From Gracilariopsis chorda (Eukaryota > Rhodophyta > Florideophyceae > Gracilariales > Gracilariaceae), in contig NBIV01000114.1 of assembly GCA_003194525.1 (NCBI GenBank), positions 62,001 through 126,000 of the forward strand: a stretch of DNA of 64,000 nt, given 5' to 3'. The notes beneath the pieces were generated by a model. The model saw only the letters and a list, made by a program, of their open reading frames with translations. It made no database searches and was not told the origin of the DNA. The position numbers were made by a program, and so were the translations under genes. This document shows, piece by piece, positions 45,784-54,898 of this stretch (the stretch's first letter is position 1; each line of letters starts with the position of its first letter).

Positions 45784-47103
45784 ATGGCGTTCGTGTCGCC
45801 GCTGCTGCTACGCGATGCTCGCTGCGTCGCGCCGCCTTCAAAGTGTCGCCTTCGCCCTCGCCTTCTCGTCAACGCCGCGCTTCCGCCGCTGCCCGCCCTC
45901 TTCAACCCCTTCTCCGCCCCGAAACAACCCCCCCCCGTGCCGCACACTTCACCCCCGTCCGTCGTCCGCAAGAGCGCACCCGCCCACAAATCGCCGGACC
46001 AGCCGCTGAGACTGCTCGATGCCCCGCCCAAGAAACCGCGCAACGCCACTTCCTTCGTCACGCAGGCCGTGCGCACCGTCGGCACCTCGGTGGTGCGAAT
46101 AGATACAGAACGACTCATACGCCCGCCCTCTCAGCAGATAGACCCCCTGTTCGACGACCCGCAGCTCGCAAAGATCTTTGGCGATATTCCTCTTCGCCAA
46201 CGTCTGGAGCGTGGCCAGGGATCCGGCTTCATAATTTCGCCGGATGGATACTTGCTTACTAACGCGCACGTCGTGCGCGCCGCGCAGAAGGTCACCGTCA
46301 CACTTACGGACGGCCGCTCCTTCATCGGCGTCGTGAAAGGCGCTGATGAATTTCTCGACCTTGCCGTCGTCAAGATAGACGCGGAGGGCAAGGATTTGCC
46401 GGTCGCCCCAATGGGCTCTAGCGCCGACCTGGAGGTCGGCGACTGGGTCATCGCCGTCGGAAACCCCGTCGGATTGGACAACACCGTCACCCTGGGAATA
46501 GTCAGCAGTCTAAACCGCTCCTCCGCAGAGGTCGGCATTCCGGAGAAGCGTCTCAACCTCATTCAGACATCCGCCTCACTCAACATGGGTTCCTCAGGCG
46601 GTCCAATCTGCAACCAGTGGGGAGAGGTAGTCGGTATCAGCACCGCCATTCGTCGAAATGCAGAAGCCATTGGTTTCGCCATTCCAATAGACGTTGCAAA
46701 GGAAGTCGCTTCCGATCTTGCACGTGGAAAGGCTATTGCTCATGCTTATGTCGGTATCAGGATTACTAACATCACCCCCGCGTACGCTCGTCAGAATAAT
46801 CAAGACCCTAATTCACTCGGCATTGTTCCAGAGGTTGATGGCGCGCTTGTCGTCCTCGTCTTGCCGAAGAGTCCGGCTGCTGATGCTGGTTTGCGTCGCA
46901 ATGATGTTATTGTGTCTATTGACGGCAAGAAGGTTAAGAGTGCCAAGGACGTCCAGAATATTGTCGATCGCTCGCGAGTTGGGCAGTTGGTTAGTGTTAA
47001 AGTCTTGCGAGGCGATTCCACTGCTCCCATCCAGTTGGGCATTAAGACGGGTGACTTGTCCAGCATTAAGGGTGACACCATGCTCAAGCCTCAATCGCAC
47101 TAG
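45784..47103 (+). CDS. Deg/HtrA-type serine protease with organelle leader
   Basis: 439 residues from ATG 45784, in a good context (gccATGg). Residues 1-70 are Arg/Pro/Ala-rich without acidic residues early on, like a plastid or mitochondrial transit peptide. The trypsin-like domain has the triad His in LTNAHVV (about 46255), Asp in DLAVVKID (about 46360) and Ser in NMGSSGGP (about 46590), each in the usual context. One PDZ domain follows (GIVPEVDGALVVLVL...DVIVSIDGKKV, about 46815-47050). Deg proteases degrade damaged proteins; plastid Deg1/Deg5/Deg8 act on the photosystem II D1 protein. One PDZ and the length fit plastid Deg1-like or cyanobacterial Hho enzymes. Plastid location is inferred from the leader. 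Confidence 0.9.
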   Translation: MAFVSPLLLRDARCVAPPSKCRLRPRLLVNAALPPLPALFNPFSAPKQPPPVPHTSPPSVVRKSAPAHKSPDQPLRLLDAPPKKPRNATSFVTQAVRTVGTSVVRIDTERLIRPPSQQIDPLFDDPQLAKIFGDIPLRQRLERGQGSGFIISPDGYLLTNAHVVRAAQKVTVTLTDGRSFIGVVKGADEFLDLAVVKIDAEGKDLPVAPMGSSADLEVGDWVIAVGNPVGLDNTVTLGIVSSLNRSSAEVGIPEKRLNLIQTSASLNMGSSGGPICNQWGEVVGISTAIRRNAEAIGFAIPIDVAKEVASDLARGKAIAHAYVGIRITNITPAYARQNNQDPNSLGIVPEVDGALVVLVLPKSPAADAGLRRNDVIVSIDGKKVKSAKDVQNIVDRSRVGQLVSVKVLRGDSTAPIQLGIKTGDLSSIKGDTMLKPQSH

Positions 47104-48140
47104 GTGCTTCGCTGCATGTTTAGACGCCTTCATTAATCAATACATATAACTTGATATGCTTTCCTGCACCCCTTTTTTGTCGTTAGTTCTAGGCACGAGA
47201 GCGTCTCGAATCGTCGCGCATCGTCAAGCTTATCTCTTATGCCGTCGGTGCAGCCCCTGCGAGAAAGTGGAGCTTGTATGCATGCTACCTTTGGAAACGG
47301 CCGGTACTCGTGTTCATGAGAAGTGGGCACACCGAAATTTTATTGCACTGTTTACCTTCAGGACCGAGTCGTTCACTTCAAACCACGGCCGTACATTTTG
47401 CTAAACTGCGTCGTTGCGCCATTGCACAAAACATAGCATAGGCACACACGCGCAAGGCATCTGCTAAAACCAACCGTTTCTTGGCGCGAAACGCCTTTGC
47501 CCACAATTGTGAGGCCCGCAGATAGCGTCCGCAGCCATGCCCGATATCCCGCCGCAGTTGCGCTCGGTTCTCGATCTGTACGCCTTCTTCCACGTTCCCG
47601 CGCAGCTTTCGCTCGTAGATGCAAGAGCTGACCAAAAGCACCGTCGGGAGACGAGCTTGTGGCATGAATGCTGACCAGTCGCTTGCGCGACAACCGATAT
47701 GCGCTCGGCTCTTGCCCAGTCGTGTTACCCCTCGCATGACAAATCTACCGGAGGACTTGTCCCGATCCGCGTGGCAACATGATGTCGTGTCCGCTGCCTC
47801 ATCCTCAGTTCTTGCATTCATTACATTCTCGTCTCTCGCTACTGTGAAAGGTCCGTCTGCTGTGGGCTGCATGCTGCAGCGAATGGCGATCACTCTCTAC
47901 ATAGCCCCCGCCGCCAGCTTCCGCAGAATCTGCCACGCAGCTGACCGCCAGGGCCAGTGGTTGCCGAGTCATATTGCATCCAGTAACATCTACCTCTGTC
48001 CAACACCCACCAGGAAAAAAAAAACGTCCACGATACAAACATGTGCGCTTCAGCACCGATACACATCAGGTAACCCTTAACCCTTTAGCATACAGCTCTC
48101 TGTTCCAGACTGTCAACAATTAGTTGTATACACATCGTTG
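47104..48140. other. Convergent intergenic region, no confident gene
   Basis: One kilobase between the ends of Deg (+) and APC8 (-). It holds a 171-residue minus-strand frame (47893-47378), a short plus-strand frame from ATG 47536 (46 residues, starting MPDIPPQLRSVLDLYAFF) and a 153-residue plus-strand frame (47619-48080). None shows a domain, and they overlap one another. A small gene could exist here but cannot be chosen from sequence alone. Confidence 0.4.
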
Positions 48141-49805
48141 TCACTCGTGGCCCTCCATGGAGTGGATTTGTCGCAACATCGTTTTCACAAAGTCCTTATC
48201 ATGTCCCGGGAAATCCAGAAGCCGAATGCCATATTCCTTGGCCTTGACCAGATCATTCTTCAGTACCCAATGTTCCGCAAGGAAGCGAAGAGCTTGCGCA
48301 GTTTCCTCCCCACCTAGCTTTTCTTCATCACGCATGGCCAAGTTTGCCGTATAATACTTGGCAGCCTGGTCCATGTAGAAGCCCACTTTTTCGTGCTGTC
48401 GGCCATCCTTCTGCGCCTCCTGTGCCATGCGGTTGTATAGGTATCCCAATTTTCCGAGCGCAAGCCCTTCCTGATCATCACATCCGACTGCTCGTTCGTA
48501 GCAACGAATGGCTTCGTCCCATCTCTTCAGTTCTTGAAGCGTTTGTCCGACTGCGCACCACATTCTTGCATCGTTTGGTCGCAGAGCTGCAGCCTTCTGA
48601 TAGTAATAAAGTGTGTATAAAGGCATGGTGAGAAGCTCATATGTTTGTCCAAGCCCGTACCACGCGCGAAAGTCTTTGGGATTGATATCTACGGCCCTCC
48701 GGTATGCCTCTACGGCAGCTGCGGTGTTCTTCATCTCCATGTACTCGTGTCCCATCAGAGTCCATGCAGAGAGATAGTTACGGTTCAGTTTCAGCGCTCG
48801 CCGGAAGTATGCAAGTGCTTGGTCATGCTGACCTCGTAACGAGTAGTAGTTCCCAATCACGCAACAGGTCTGCAATCGAAACTTGTCAGTCTTCATACAT
48901 CTGTTGGCCAACATGCTCAGCTGCACTCGGTCTTCCTTAACGTAGAGAATATTCGAATATATGTCAGCCCCCTCCATGTATTTGAGATCTGTCGCAAAGA
49001 TTTCTTCGTATAGTTGTTGTGCCTCATCAAACTTTCGCATGTTGTACAACGCCAGTGCGAGTTGGGTTTTAACGTATAAAGAGTCTGGCAAAACTTCGAG
49101 CACTCTCTCGTAAATCGCATGCGAATGATCAGCTGCGTCCGTTTCGTTGAGGAAGTGTGCAGTGAACAAAGTCTTCATCCAGTGGTTGTCAATGTCCAAA
49201 TTCTCAGCGGCGTCCCTTGTTTCACACAATCGTGATAACTCTAACCAAGCTCCCCAGTTATAAGGGAACATGGAGAGACTTTTTTGTAACGCATGAGAGG
49301 CCTCGTCTTTAATTTGAAGGCGTTGTAGTACGACGCCATACATGTACCACAAGTGGGCATCCATTTTGCTCTGATTTGCTAATCGTTTGAGCTCATGGCG
49401 CAAGCCATCGAGCTTTGAATTCACTGGAAGAACCCAACCTTCTTGTTCTTGTCGCTCTTCTTCTTTTCGTCGTTCCCCATCCAGATAAGTAGCGTACATT
49501 CGAAGAAACCGAGCTAGGGGTGTTTGCAATGGCTTTAGAGAGGATGCAGCACGCCCGTACTGCCTACTATCGAAGAAAGACTTTGCAAGGACGTAGGTCG
49601 GATTTTGCATGTGTTGCAAAATACTTGGATCAATTTGGGGAACTGAGTCTGAAAGGTCATCGGTTGGAAGAGAGTTGAGTAATTCAGAGGCCCATGTAGC
49701 TGACTGAACGAGACCACGGGCGTTCAGCTGGTGTATTGCATCTAGTAAGACATTGCGCACATCCGGATTGCGCAGAGATTCGAGTTCTGCAGTTTCCAGC
49801 TCCAT
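48141..49805 (-). CDS. APC8: Anaphase-promoting complex subunit 8 (CDC23), TPR protein
   Basis: 554 residues from Met at 49805 (MELETAELESLRN); a Met nine codons upstream (49832) is also possible. The N-terminus has the APC8-specific pattern ...LLDAIHQLNARGLVQSATWASELLNSL. The rest is a tandem array of tetratricopeptide repeats, with typical blocks such as AWTLMGHEYMEMKNTAAAVEAYRRAVDINPKDFRAWYGLGQTYE split over 48.6-48.8 kb. Length matches CDC23 of plants and animals. APC8 is a scaffold of the anaphase-promoting complex, the ubiquitin ligase that drives securin and cyclin destruction in mitosis. It binds neighbouring TPR subunits and the IR tail of activators. No intron is apparent. Confidence 0.93.
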   Translation of the reverse strand: MELETAELESLRNPDVRNVLLDAIHQLNARGLVQSATWASELLNSLPTDDLSDSVPQIDPSILQHMQNPTYVLAKSFFDSRQYGRAASSLKPLQTPLARFLRMYATYLDGERRKEEERQEQEGWVLPVNSKLDGLRHELKRLANQSKMDAHLWYMYGVVLQRLQIKDEASHALQKSLSMFPYNWGAWLELSRLCETRDAAENLDIDNHWMKTLFTAHFLNETDAADHSHAIYERVLEVLPDSLYVKTQLALALYNMRKFDEAQQLYEEIFATDLKYMEGADIYSNILYVKEDRVQLSMLANRCMKTDKFRLQTCCVIGNYYSLRGQHDQALAYFRRALKLNRNYLSAWTLMGHEYMEMKNTAAAVEAYRRAVDINPKDFRAWYGLGQTYELLTMPLYTLYYYQKAAALRPNDARMWCAVGQTLQELKRWDEAIRCYERAVGCDDQEGLALGKLGYLYNRMAQEAQKDGRQHEKVGFYMDQAAKYYTANLAMRDEEKLGGEETAQALRFLAEHWVLKNDLVKAKEYGIRLLDFPGHDKDFVKTMLRQIHSMEGHE

Positions 49806-50951
49806 CTCTGCGGCGCAAACTGAGGGGAACAACTTGTGTATACGGCGTCACTGAATAGGTCTGTGATGCATAGCACTCTTCTGACACGATTCTTTCGTCG
49901 GAAACACGATCGATGAAGGTGTTCAGACGCAGCGAAAGGCGTATCTCCCGCAGACGGACGGTTCGTAACAGAGCATAACGGTGTCTTACAATTAACGGCA
50001 GGTGCTTTAGTGCTCCCTTTCCCGAAGCTTAAGCGCAAATCGAATTTGTGCTGATCCCTTGTACGCAAAAAGGACTGTCCCACGAAGCATGTTTTCTGTA
50101 TTTAAAAGTTATCCTGCAAATTCCTGTCATAGTTTCTCCGCTGGTGGGAGTTGTCTGTCAAGCTTCTAGATTGCAAGACCGCCAACTTCATCATGAACGA
50201 TGATCGTCGTCACACAAATCTACATCCGTGAGGGTTCTTATCATCCGTATCCTCCAACGCCCCCAATGTTATAGACGCGAACTTTGCATGTTGTCGAATA
50301 GTCCCCCATTCTACTTCGACGACACCGCCCGCAGCCGCTACAGCAGCACTCATGCCCGTGGAGGATAAGGAACAGCACGTGAAGAAGGGCAGAAATAGCA
50401 AGTCCACCAAACTTACTTGAAGGAAAACTATGTTGCGTCAGGCGCAAACGTCCCTGGTTTCATTGTAGCCTCATTTCAGCTGGGAGTTAAACAATCACTT
50501 ATGTTGTATCCGGTTGCAACCTATCTTAACAACGAAAAGGCAGTGCGCCCATCAACATGCATGCCGAACGCTACGAATAGCGCAAGTCACTGTCTGCTTC
50601 GGTGCCGCTTGCTGGCGCTATTGAGAAGGTTTGAACTACTACGGCCTCAGTAGGGCATATTGGTTAGCGGTTTTGGACGTGGAGCGAGTGCTGTCCTGCC
50701 TTGACAGAGGGAGCTTCTTTTCGTAAGAAGCTCTACCTTGTGTTCGGAAAAAGCAGCCACGCCCAGAAACATACCTACACACATACCCGTGAGCATATCA
50801 GTAGTAGCCGGGGTCTGTAGACGGAAATAGGTGCAGTTTTGGCATGGTCGTGCAGATCATATTTGCACACTGATCCTTTTCCTCTTCAGCGCGCTCGTCA
50901 ACCTTCGCGTTTATTCCACTCGCCTGTCATTGCTTGTATTACGTGCGTTGC
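49806..50951. other. Intergenic, one doubtful small ORF
   Basis: Upstream flank of APC8 and further spacer. A minus-strand ATG at 50353 opens a 47-residue frame to 50210 (MSAAVAAAGGVVEVEWGTIR...GCRFV) with protein-like composition but no known family. Nothing else is supported. Confidence 0.4.
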
Positions 50952-51169
50952 GTTAAAGGGTTACAACCGCGTATTGGAATGTCGGCGGTAGTTGGTAGTA
51001 CTACTGTGGCATCGCTCCGACGGCGAACGTACAAACACAACCAGATAAATCTATGTCACAGTTAAAGGGTTACAACCGCGTATTGGAATGTCGGCGGTAG
51101 TTGGTAGTACTACTGTGGCATCGCTCCGACGGCGAACGTACAAACACAACCAGATAAATCTATGTCACA
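50952..51169. repeat. Perfect 109-bp tandem duplication
   Basis: Copy 1 spans 50952-51060 and copy 2 spans 51061-51169. By eye they are identical base for base, starting gttaaagggttacaaccgcg and ending ctatgtcaca. The second copy ends within five bases of the stop codon of the minus-strand 186-residue frame. Perfect identity implies a very recent event. Confidence 0.93.
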
Positions 51170-51725
51170 GCTCTTCTGTGTCATATGAAAGCCACTCCCC
51201 GCGTTCTTGCGCACTAGGAGTAGTCCTTTGGTAGTAGTGCCACACTGCGTCAGAAAACATAAAGTTTGCAAGAATTCCAAGCAAAGCATTAAGAACGTCT
51301 CGCCAGACTATATTCGCTCTTATACTCTCCAAGATCGTAGCACGCAAAACTACTTGTCCATAAATACACATAGAAAATGAATACGTCATGGACAAAGTTG
51401 TTGGCTGTAACAATGGATAAACCTGTTCAGAGCAAGAGGATTTAACTATAACAAAGTCCAGCAGGAGATCAGCATAGAGACTTCGTGCATCTCTGACGTA
51501 GGAGTACGCACAAGATGTCGTTGCTCTCGTGTTCAGCAAGGTAGAAAGACTTGAAACGTTCTTAAGATTCCATGCCGTCGTCGTTCTGGGGAGTCCTCTA
51601 CGAATTGGAGAAGAGCATAGCTTACACGCATCTTGAGCGGCAGCCGTTCTTATGCTCAATGAACATAAACTCAATGGCGATATTACAAACCTAACTTGAG
51701 TTAACCCAGAGAAGCAAGGAATCAT
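51165..51725 (-). CDS. Hypothetical 186-residue protein
   Basis: An open frame from ATG 51725 to 51165 with no counterpart on the other strand. It is Ser/Leu/Thr-rich at the start, possibly a signal or leader. Residues about 135-165 (VLRATILESIRANIVWRDVL, then NALLGILANFMFSDAVWHYY) could form an amphipathic or membrane segment, before an acidic tail ending SYDTEEL. I recognise no family. It lies head to head with the LPMO gene (290 bp apart), which is compatible with a divergent pair, and its 3' end abuts the 109-bp duplication. Confidence 0.4.
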   Translation of the reverse strand: MIPCFSGLTQVRFVISPLSLCSLSIRTAAAQDACKLCSSPIRRGLPRTTTAWNLKNVSSLSTLLNTRATTSCAYSYVRDARSLYADLLLDFVIVKSSCSEQVYPLLQPTTLSMTYSFSMCIYGQVVLRATILESIRANIVWRDVLNALLGILANFMFSDAVWHYYQRTTPSAQERGEWLSYDTEEL

Positions 51726-52015
51726 AGCACATGACGTTCATGCCGGTTCAAAATACGGTCGTCGCATGTAGTTTGGAAATAAAAGAGTTGGAAGCGAGCG
51801 GACCAGCTCATTTCTCATATATATCGTTTTCCCGACCTTTCCGGCTGTTTAACCCTATAGTCATCTCTCTCGCGAGCAAGACCCTCGTGAAGTGCCTTTG
51901 CCGCCCTGATGAACGTAATAGAAAACATGACCACTTCCACATTCAAGATGTGTAGGTCGCATCAGTATCAAGAGAAACGTCGACCAACATTCATCACAGA
52001 CAGGATTGAGACGGT

Positions 52016-53356
52016 ATGAAAAGCTTCACACTTTTTATCGTGTCCGTGCTTGTCGCAGTCTTCACGCATGTAAACGGACATGGCATGATGTGCACCCCAC
52101 GTCAGAGAGGTGCATATCACTCACAAAAATGTGGATCAAACCTTCAAGACCCCTCAAATCCGGTCATAGACTATTGTGGCCATTGCTTAAATGGAGGGAC
52201 AGTGGCCGGAGTAAAGAAAAATCTAGGAAAGGATGGGTGGTCAGAGTACGATCCTATCGCCAACCCAAGCACGTTGAAGAGAGCTGGGCTTTGTGGTGAC
52301 GAAAAAGGAAAGAATGACCATATGATAGGAGGCAAGTTCATGCCGTACAATAAAGTGCCAGTCGTGAAGAGATGGAAAACAGGTTCGGTAGTAGACCTGC
52401 AGGTGGAGATAGACACCAATCATAATGGATATTTTGAGTTCTATCTTTGTAACCTGGACGCATGCGGAGTTCGAGACATTGCAGAAAAGTGTTTCAGAAA
52501 CAGTTGTTACCGTCTAAACCGAGTGAAGGTTGTACAATGCGAATCACCCAGTAAGAACACTCACACCAAGTGCGGACCAGTAGATGCAAAATATCCGTCT
52601 CGTTTCTACGTCCCCTGTCGCAAAACAGGACATGTCGGTGTGCACCTTGTTGGAGGTGATGGAACAATGTTGTACCAGCTTCCAAAAGGAGTGAAATGTA
52701 ACCATTGCGTTCTTCAATGGTACTGGTCTTCAGCGAATTCATGCGCGCCGCGCGGCTTCTTGGACTATTTTGAAAGGTATAAGAATCCGTTCGGAACGTC
52801 TTGCGATAGCGATGGAGGAGGGAAAGGCGCGCACCGCCAAGGCATGTCAGGTTGTGGCGGCCAGTCCGTTCCAGAAGAGTTTTGGTCGTGCGCAGACGTA
52901 AGTATCAGCGAAGGAGGCAAGAGTAGTGCAACGATCCCAAACGGGAGTGAGAAGAAGAAAAAACACGGGAAAGTCCAAAAGGGGAAGCCATCGAAGAAGA
53001 AACGCAAACCGGACAAGAAGAAAAACCCGTCACAACAGCCGGGCGGCAAGAAAAAACCCATGAAGCCGTCCGTTTCGAAACACGGATCCGGAGACAAACG
53101 GAAAGAACAGCCATCAAAAAGAAGATGTTTCGCAAATCTAGCCCATTGCAATGGGAGAATTCCCTGTTGCGGTAGAGAGGATGTGTGCGTGTACAAGCGA
53201 TCTGCAAAGCGGTTTGTATGTGAGATATGGTGGAAGCTGTGGAGCGAAGTTGGCAACTCTGGAGTGGATCGGGCGCTGGTGCAACAAAAGGTAGAGAAGG
53301 AGAGTATACAGAAGAACGACGCAACTGCTGATATGGCCGACGATAGAGAGTTGTAG
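52016..53356 (+). CDS. Secreted lytic polysaccharide monooxygenase (AA15-like) with knottin-like tail
   Basis: 446 residues. Residues 1-21 are a signal peptide (hydrophobic core FTLFIVSVLVAVF). Cleavage after Gly21 exposes His22, the N-terminal histidine of the copper 'histidine brace'. The second brace histidine is probably His136 in TNHNGYFEFYL. Many Cys (26, 39, 54, 57, 93, 145, 150 and others) and the closing block EEFWSCADVSI (287-297) match the chitin-binding type-4/AA15 fold. Residues 301-370 are a Lys/Ser/Pro-rich linker. Residues 371-402 have six Cys spaced C-x6-C-x5-CC-x5-C-x10-C, like an inhibitor cystine knot. AA15 enzymes cut chitin or cellulose by oxidation outside the cell. Possible roles are cell-wall remodelling or use of external polysaccharide; the substrate is not deducible. 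Confidence 0.88.
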   Translation: MKSFTLFIVSVLVAVFTHVNGHGMMCTPRQRGAYHSQKCGSNLQDPSNPVIDYCGHCLNGGTVAGVKKNLGKDGWSEYDPIANPSTLKRAGLCGDEKGKNDHMIGGKFMPYNKVPVVKRWKTGSVVDLQVEIDTNHNGYFEFYLCNLDACGVRDIAEKCFRNSCYRLNRVKVVQCESPSKNTHTKCGPVDAKYPSRFYVPCRKTGHVGVHLVGGDGTMLYQLPKGVKCNHCVLQWYWSSANSCAPRGFLDYFERYKNPFGTSCDSDGGGKGAHRQGMSGCGGQSVPEEFWSCADVSISEGGKSSATIPNGSEKKKKHGKVQKGKPSKKKRKPDKKKNPSQQPGGKKKPMKPSVSKHGSGDKRKEQPSKRRCFANLAHCNGRIPCCGREDVCVYKRSAKRFVCEIWWKLWSEVGNSGVDRALVQQKVEKESIQKNDATADMADDREL

Positions 53357-53501
53357 AAAGAGATAATCGTTCAATATACGATCGGTGCACATAGAAGACA
53401 TGGTGCTATGTTATGTAGCGTTGTAGTGTTCATGCGTTTGAAAAAAGACATGGCATGACGAAGTGAAACATTCCGCAGGTCTGAACATAAACAAGTTGTT
53501 G

Positions 53502-54545
53502 TCAAGGAGGTTGAGTAGCAGTTTCCTCAAAAGTAAGTTGCCAAAAGTTGTCCGGAGTAGCCGGTTGTTCGTATTCAGTGCGATGTCGACAAGCCGATTT
53601 CAAAAGCTGTTGATAAACGAGTTGTGGATTGTCATGTGCTGCCGCCTCAGTTCTGAAGAAGCGTTCACATTCAACGCAGCTTCGTGCATCAAGCCCATTT
53701 CGATCACGCCCTCTCAAGGGACGTTGCACCCTCGGTGTATCGCGTTGTCGCTGCCGTTCAAGTATGGAATGAGCAGCTCGTACTGCTTGTCCGACGGAGC
53801 GAAAGCCAGTTATTGCGGTTGCGCGCGGATGCTGTACCGGTGGATCTGACGGTTGTTCAGCGTTCGTGGGCGTTTGTTTGTGGAGTAGAGTTTCGTTTTC
53901 GCGGTGGACGGCAGCGGGTTCTCTGATGGGTTGTGATCCGGACATGGCAAGGATTTCGTTTGTATCGTTTCTGGACTGCTTTTTCGGCGGCTCCGAGACT
54001 GGTGTGGGTTGGTCGAAATTGAGCTGGGCGCGGACGTGTGGTAGGGGGGGTGGGGATGGAGTTTGTTGGGTGTAAAGCGTGTCCATGTTAAGCGGGGTAC
54101 GTGGAGGACGCCTAGAGTTACGCCGCGGTCGTTTCAAGCGGGAGCGGTTGGCCGTTTGCGGCGAATGAGGAGCGAGCGGAGCGGGGGAAATGAGAGCGGT
54201 GTTACCGTTTGCCGGGGTGAACGGGGCGGGAGAGAGCTGTGCTTCGGGCAAGGGAGGCGGCGGCTGAGTGAGCTCATCAGACCCGACGAAGTTATCATCG
54301 AGGGCGTCGTCGACGTCGAAGTCGGGACGGGGGGAGCAATCGGGCGTGCGGGAGGCGTTGCAGAGCGACGCTAGACGCGTTTCGAGCGCGTTGTGCTGCT
54401 GTTGAAGGGAGGTCAGCTCGCGGAGTAAGAGCGTTACAATGGCGGATAGCGTCGACGCGGCCGCGCATTGCGGCGCCGTCGCGCGTAGCGCGCATAGATG
54501 CGCCTGCAGCTGCGTCACAGCGTTGCGTTTCGCCGCTTCCATCAT
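53502..54545 (-). CDS. CtIP/Sae2/COM1-type DNA end-resection factor
   Basis: About 348 residues from the Met pair at 54545/54542; the longer open frame upstream enters the neighbour's promoter and is rejected. The N-terminus (about residues 1-65, TLLLRELTSLQQQHNALETRL) is helical/coiled coil, as needed for CtIP oligomerisation. The middle is Pro/Ser/Asp-rich and disordered. The C-terminus has the conserved Sae2/CtIP end: a CxxC (RSCVECERFF) followed by SACRHRTEYEQPATPDNFWQL..F, equivalent to the C..HR....P.TP..FW motif. CtIP/Sae2 stimulates the MRE11 nuclease to start resection of DNA double-strand breaks in repair and meiosis. Phosphorylation sites (TP, SP) are plentiful, consistent with cyclin-dependent control in this family. 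Confidence 0.85.
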   Translation of the reverse strand: MMEAAKRNAVTQLQAHLCALRATAPQCAAASTLSAIVTLLLRELTSLQQQHNALETRLASLCNASRTPDCSPRPDFDVDDALDDNFVGSDELTQPPPPLPEAQLSPAPFTPANGNTALISPAPLAPHSPQTANRSRLKRPRRNSRRPPRTPLNMDTLYTQQTPSPPPLPHVRAQLNFDQPTPVSEPPKKQSRNDTNEILAMSGSQPIREPAAVHRENETLLHKQTPTNAEQPSDPPVQHPRATAITGFRSVGQAVRAAHSILERQRQRDTPRVQRPLRGRDRNGLDARSCVECERFFRTEAAAHDNPQLVYQQLLKSACRHRTEYEQPATPDNFWQLTFEETATQPP

Positions 54546-54898
54546 GCCACTTCGCTTCACGGGCGGAGCAATGCTTGTCTTAGATAATAATCGAAGGTAT
54601 CTAGCACCGCTAACCCTATCACTCCACTTCGCCTGCGTTCCGCCCCTTTCAAGCATGGCGCACTCGTGTACAGCAATGTTGGAATCGCACCTGCATTGCA
54701 TGCACCAATGCACCGGTGCATACCACCACCCATCGAATACTCTCATCTCGATGCATTCATTCGGTGATCGCAATACGGCAATACCAACGGTGCTCATAAC
54801 TATTACGCTATACGCAAGTACAATCACTCCCCGCCTGTTGATAGCAGTCCACCCTTTCCCCGTTCCACCCAACGGAAAGGAGCACTCCAACAACAAAA
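54546..54898. promoter_or_regulatory. Divergent promoter, CtIP / chromate-family transporter
   Basis: 353 bp separate the two starts. Repeated cattg.atgca blocks occur (catgcaccaatgcaccggtgcat at about 54699-54722). No TATA box was singled out. Confidence 0.5.

Noticed and set aside
45492-46118. Upstream extension of the MYB frame (209 residues)
   Set aside because: Overlaps the start of the Deg protease; Met at 45491 gives a normal start and a divergent promoter.
47378-47893. 171-residue minus-strand frame as a gene
   Set aside because: No domain, overlaps other equally open frames; left as unproven.
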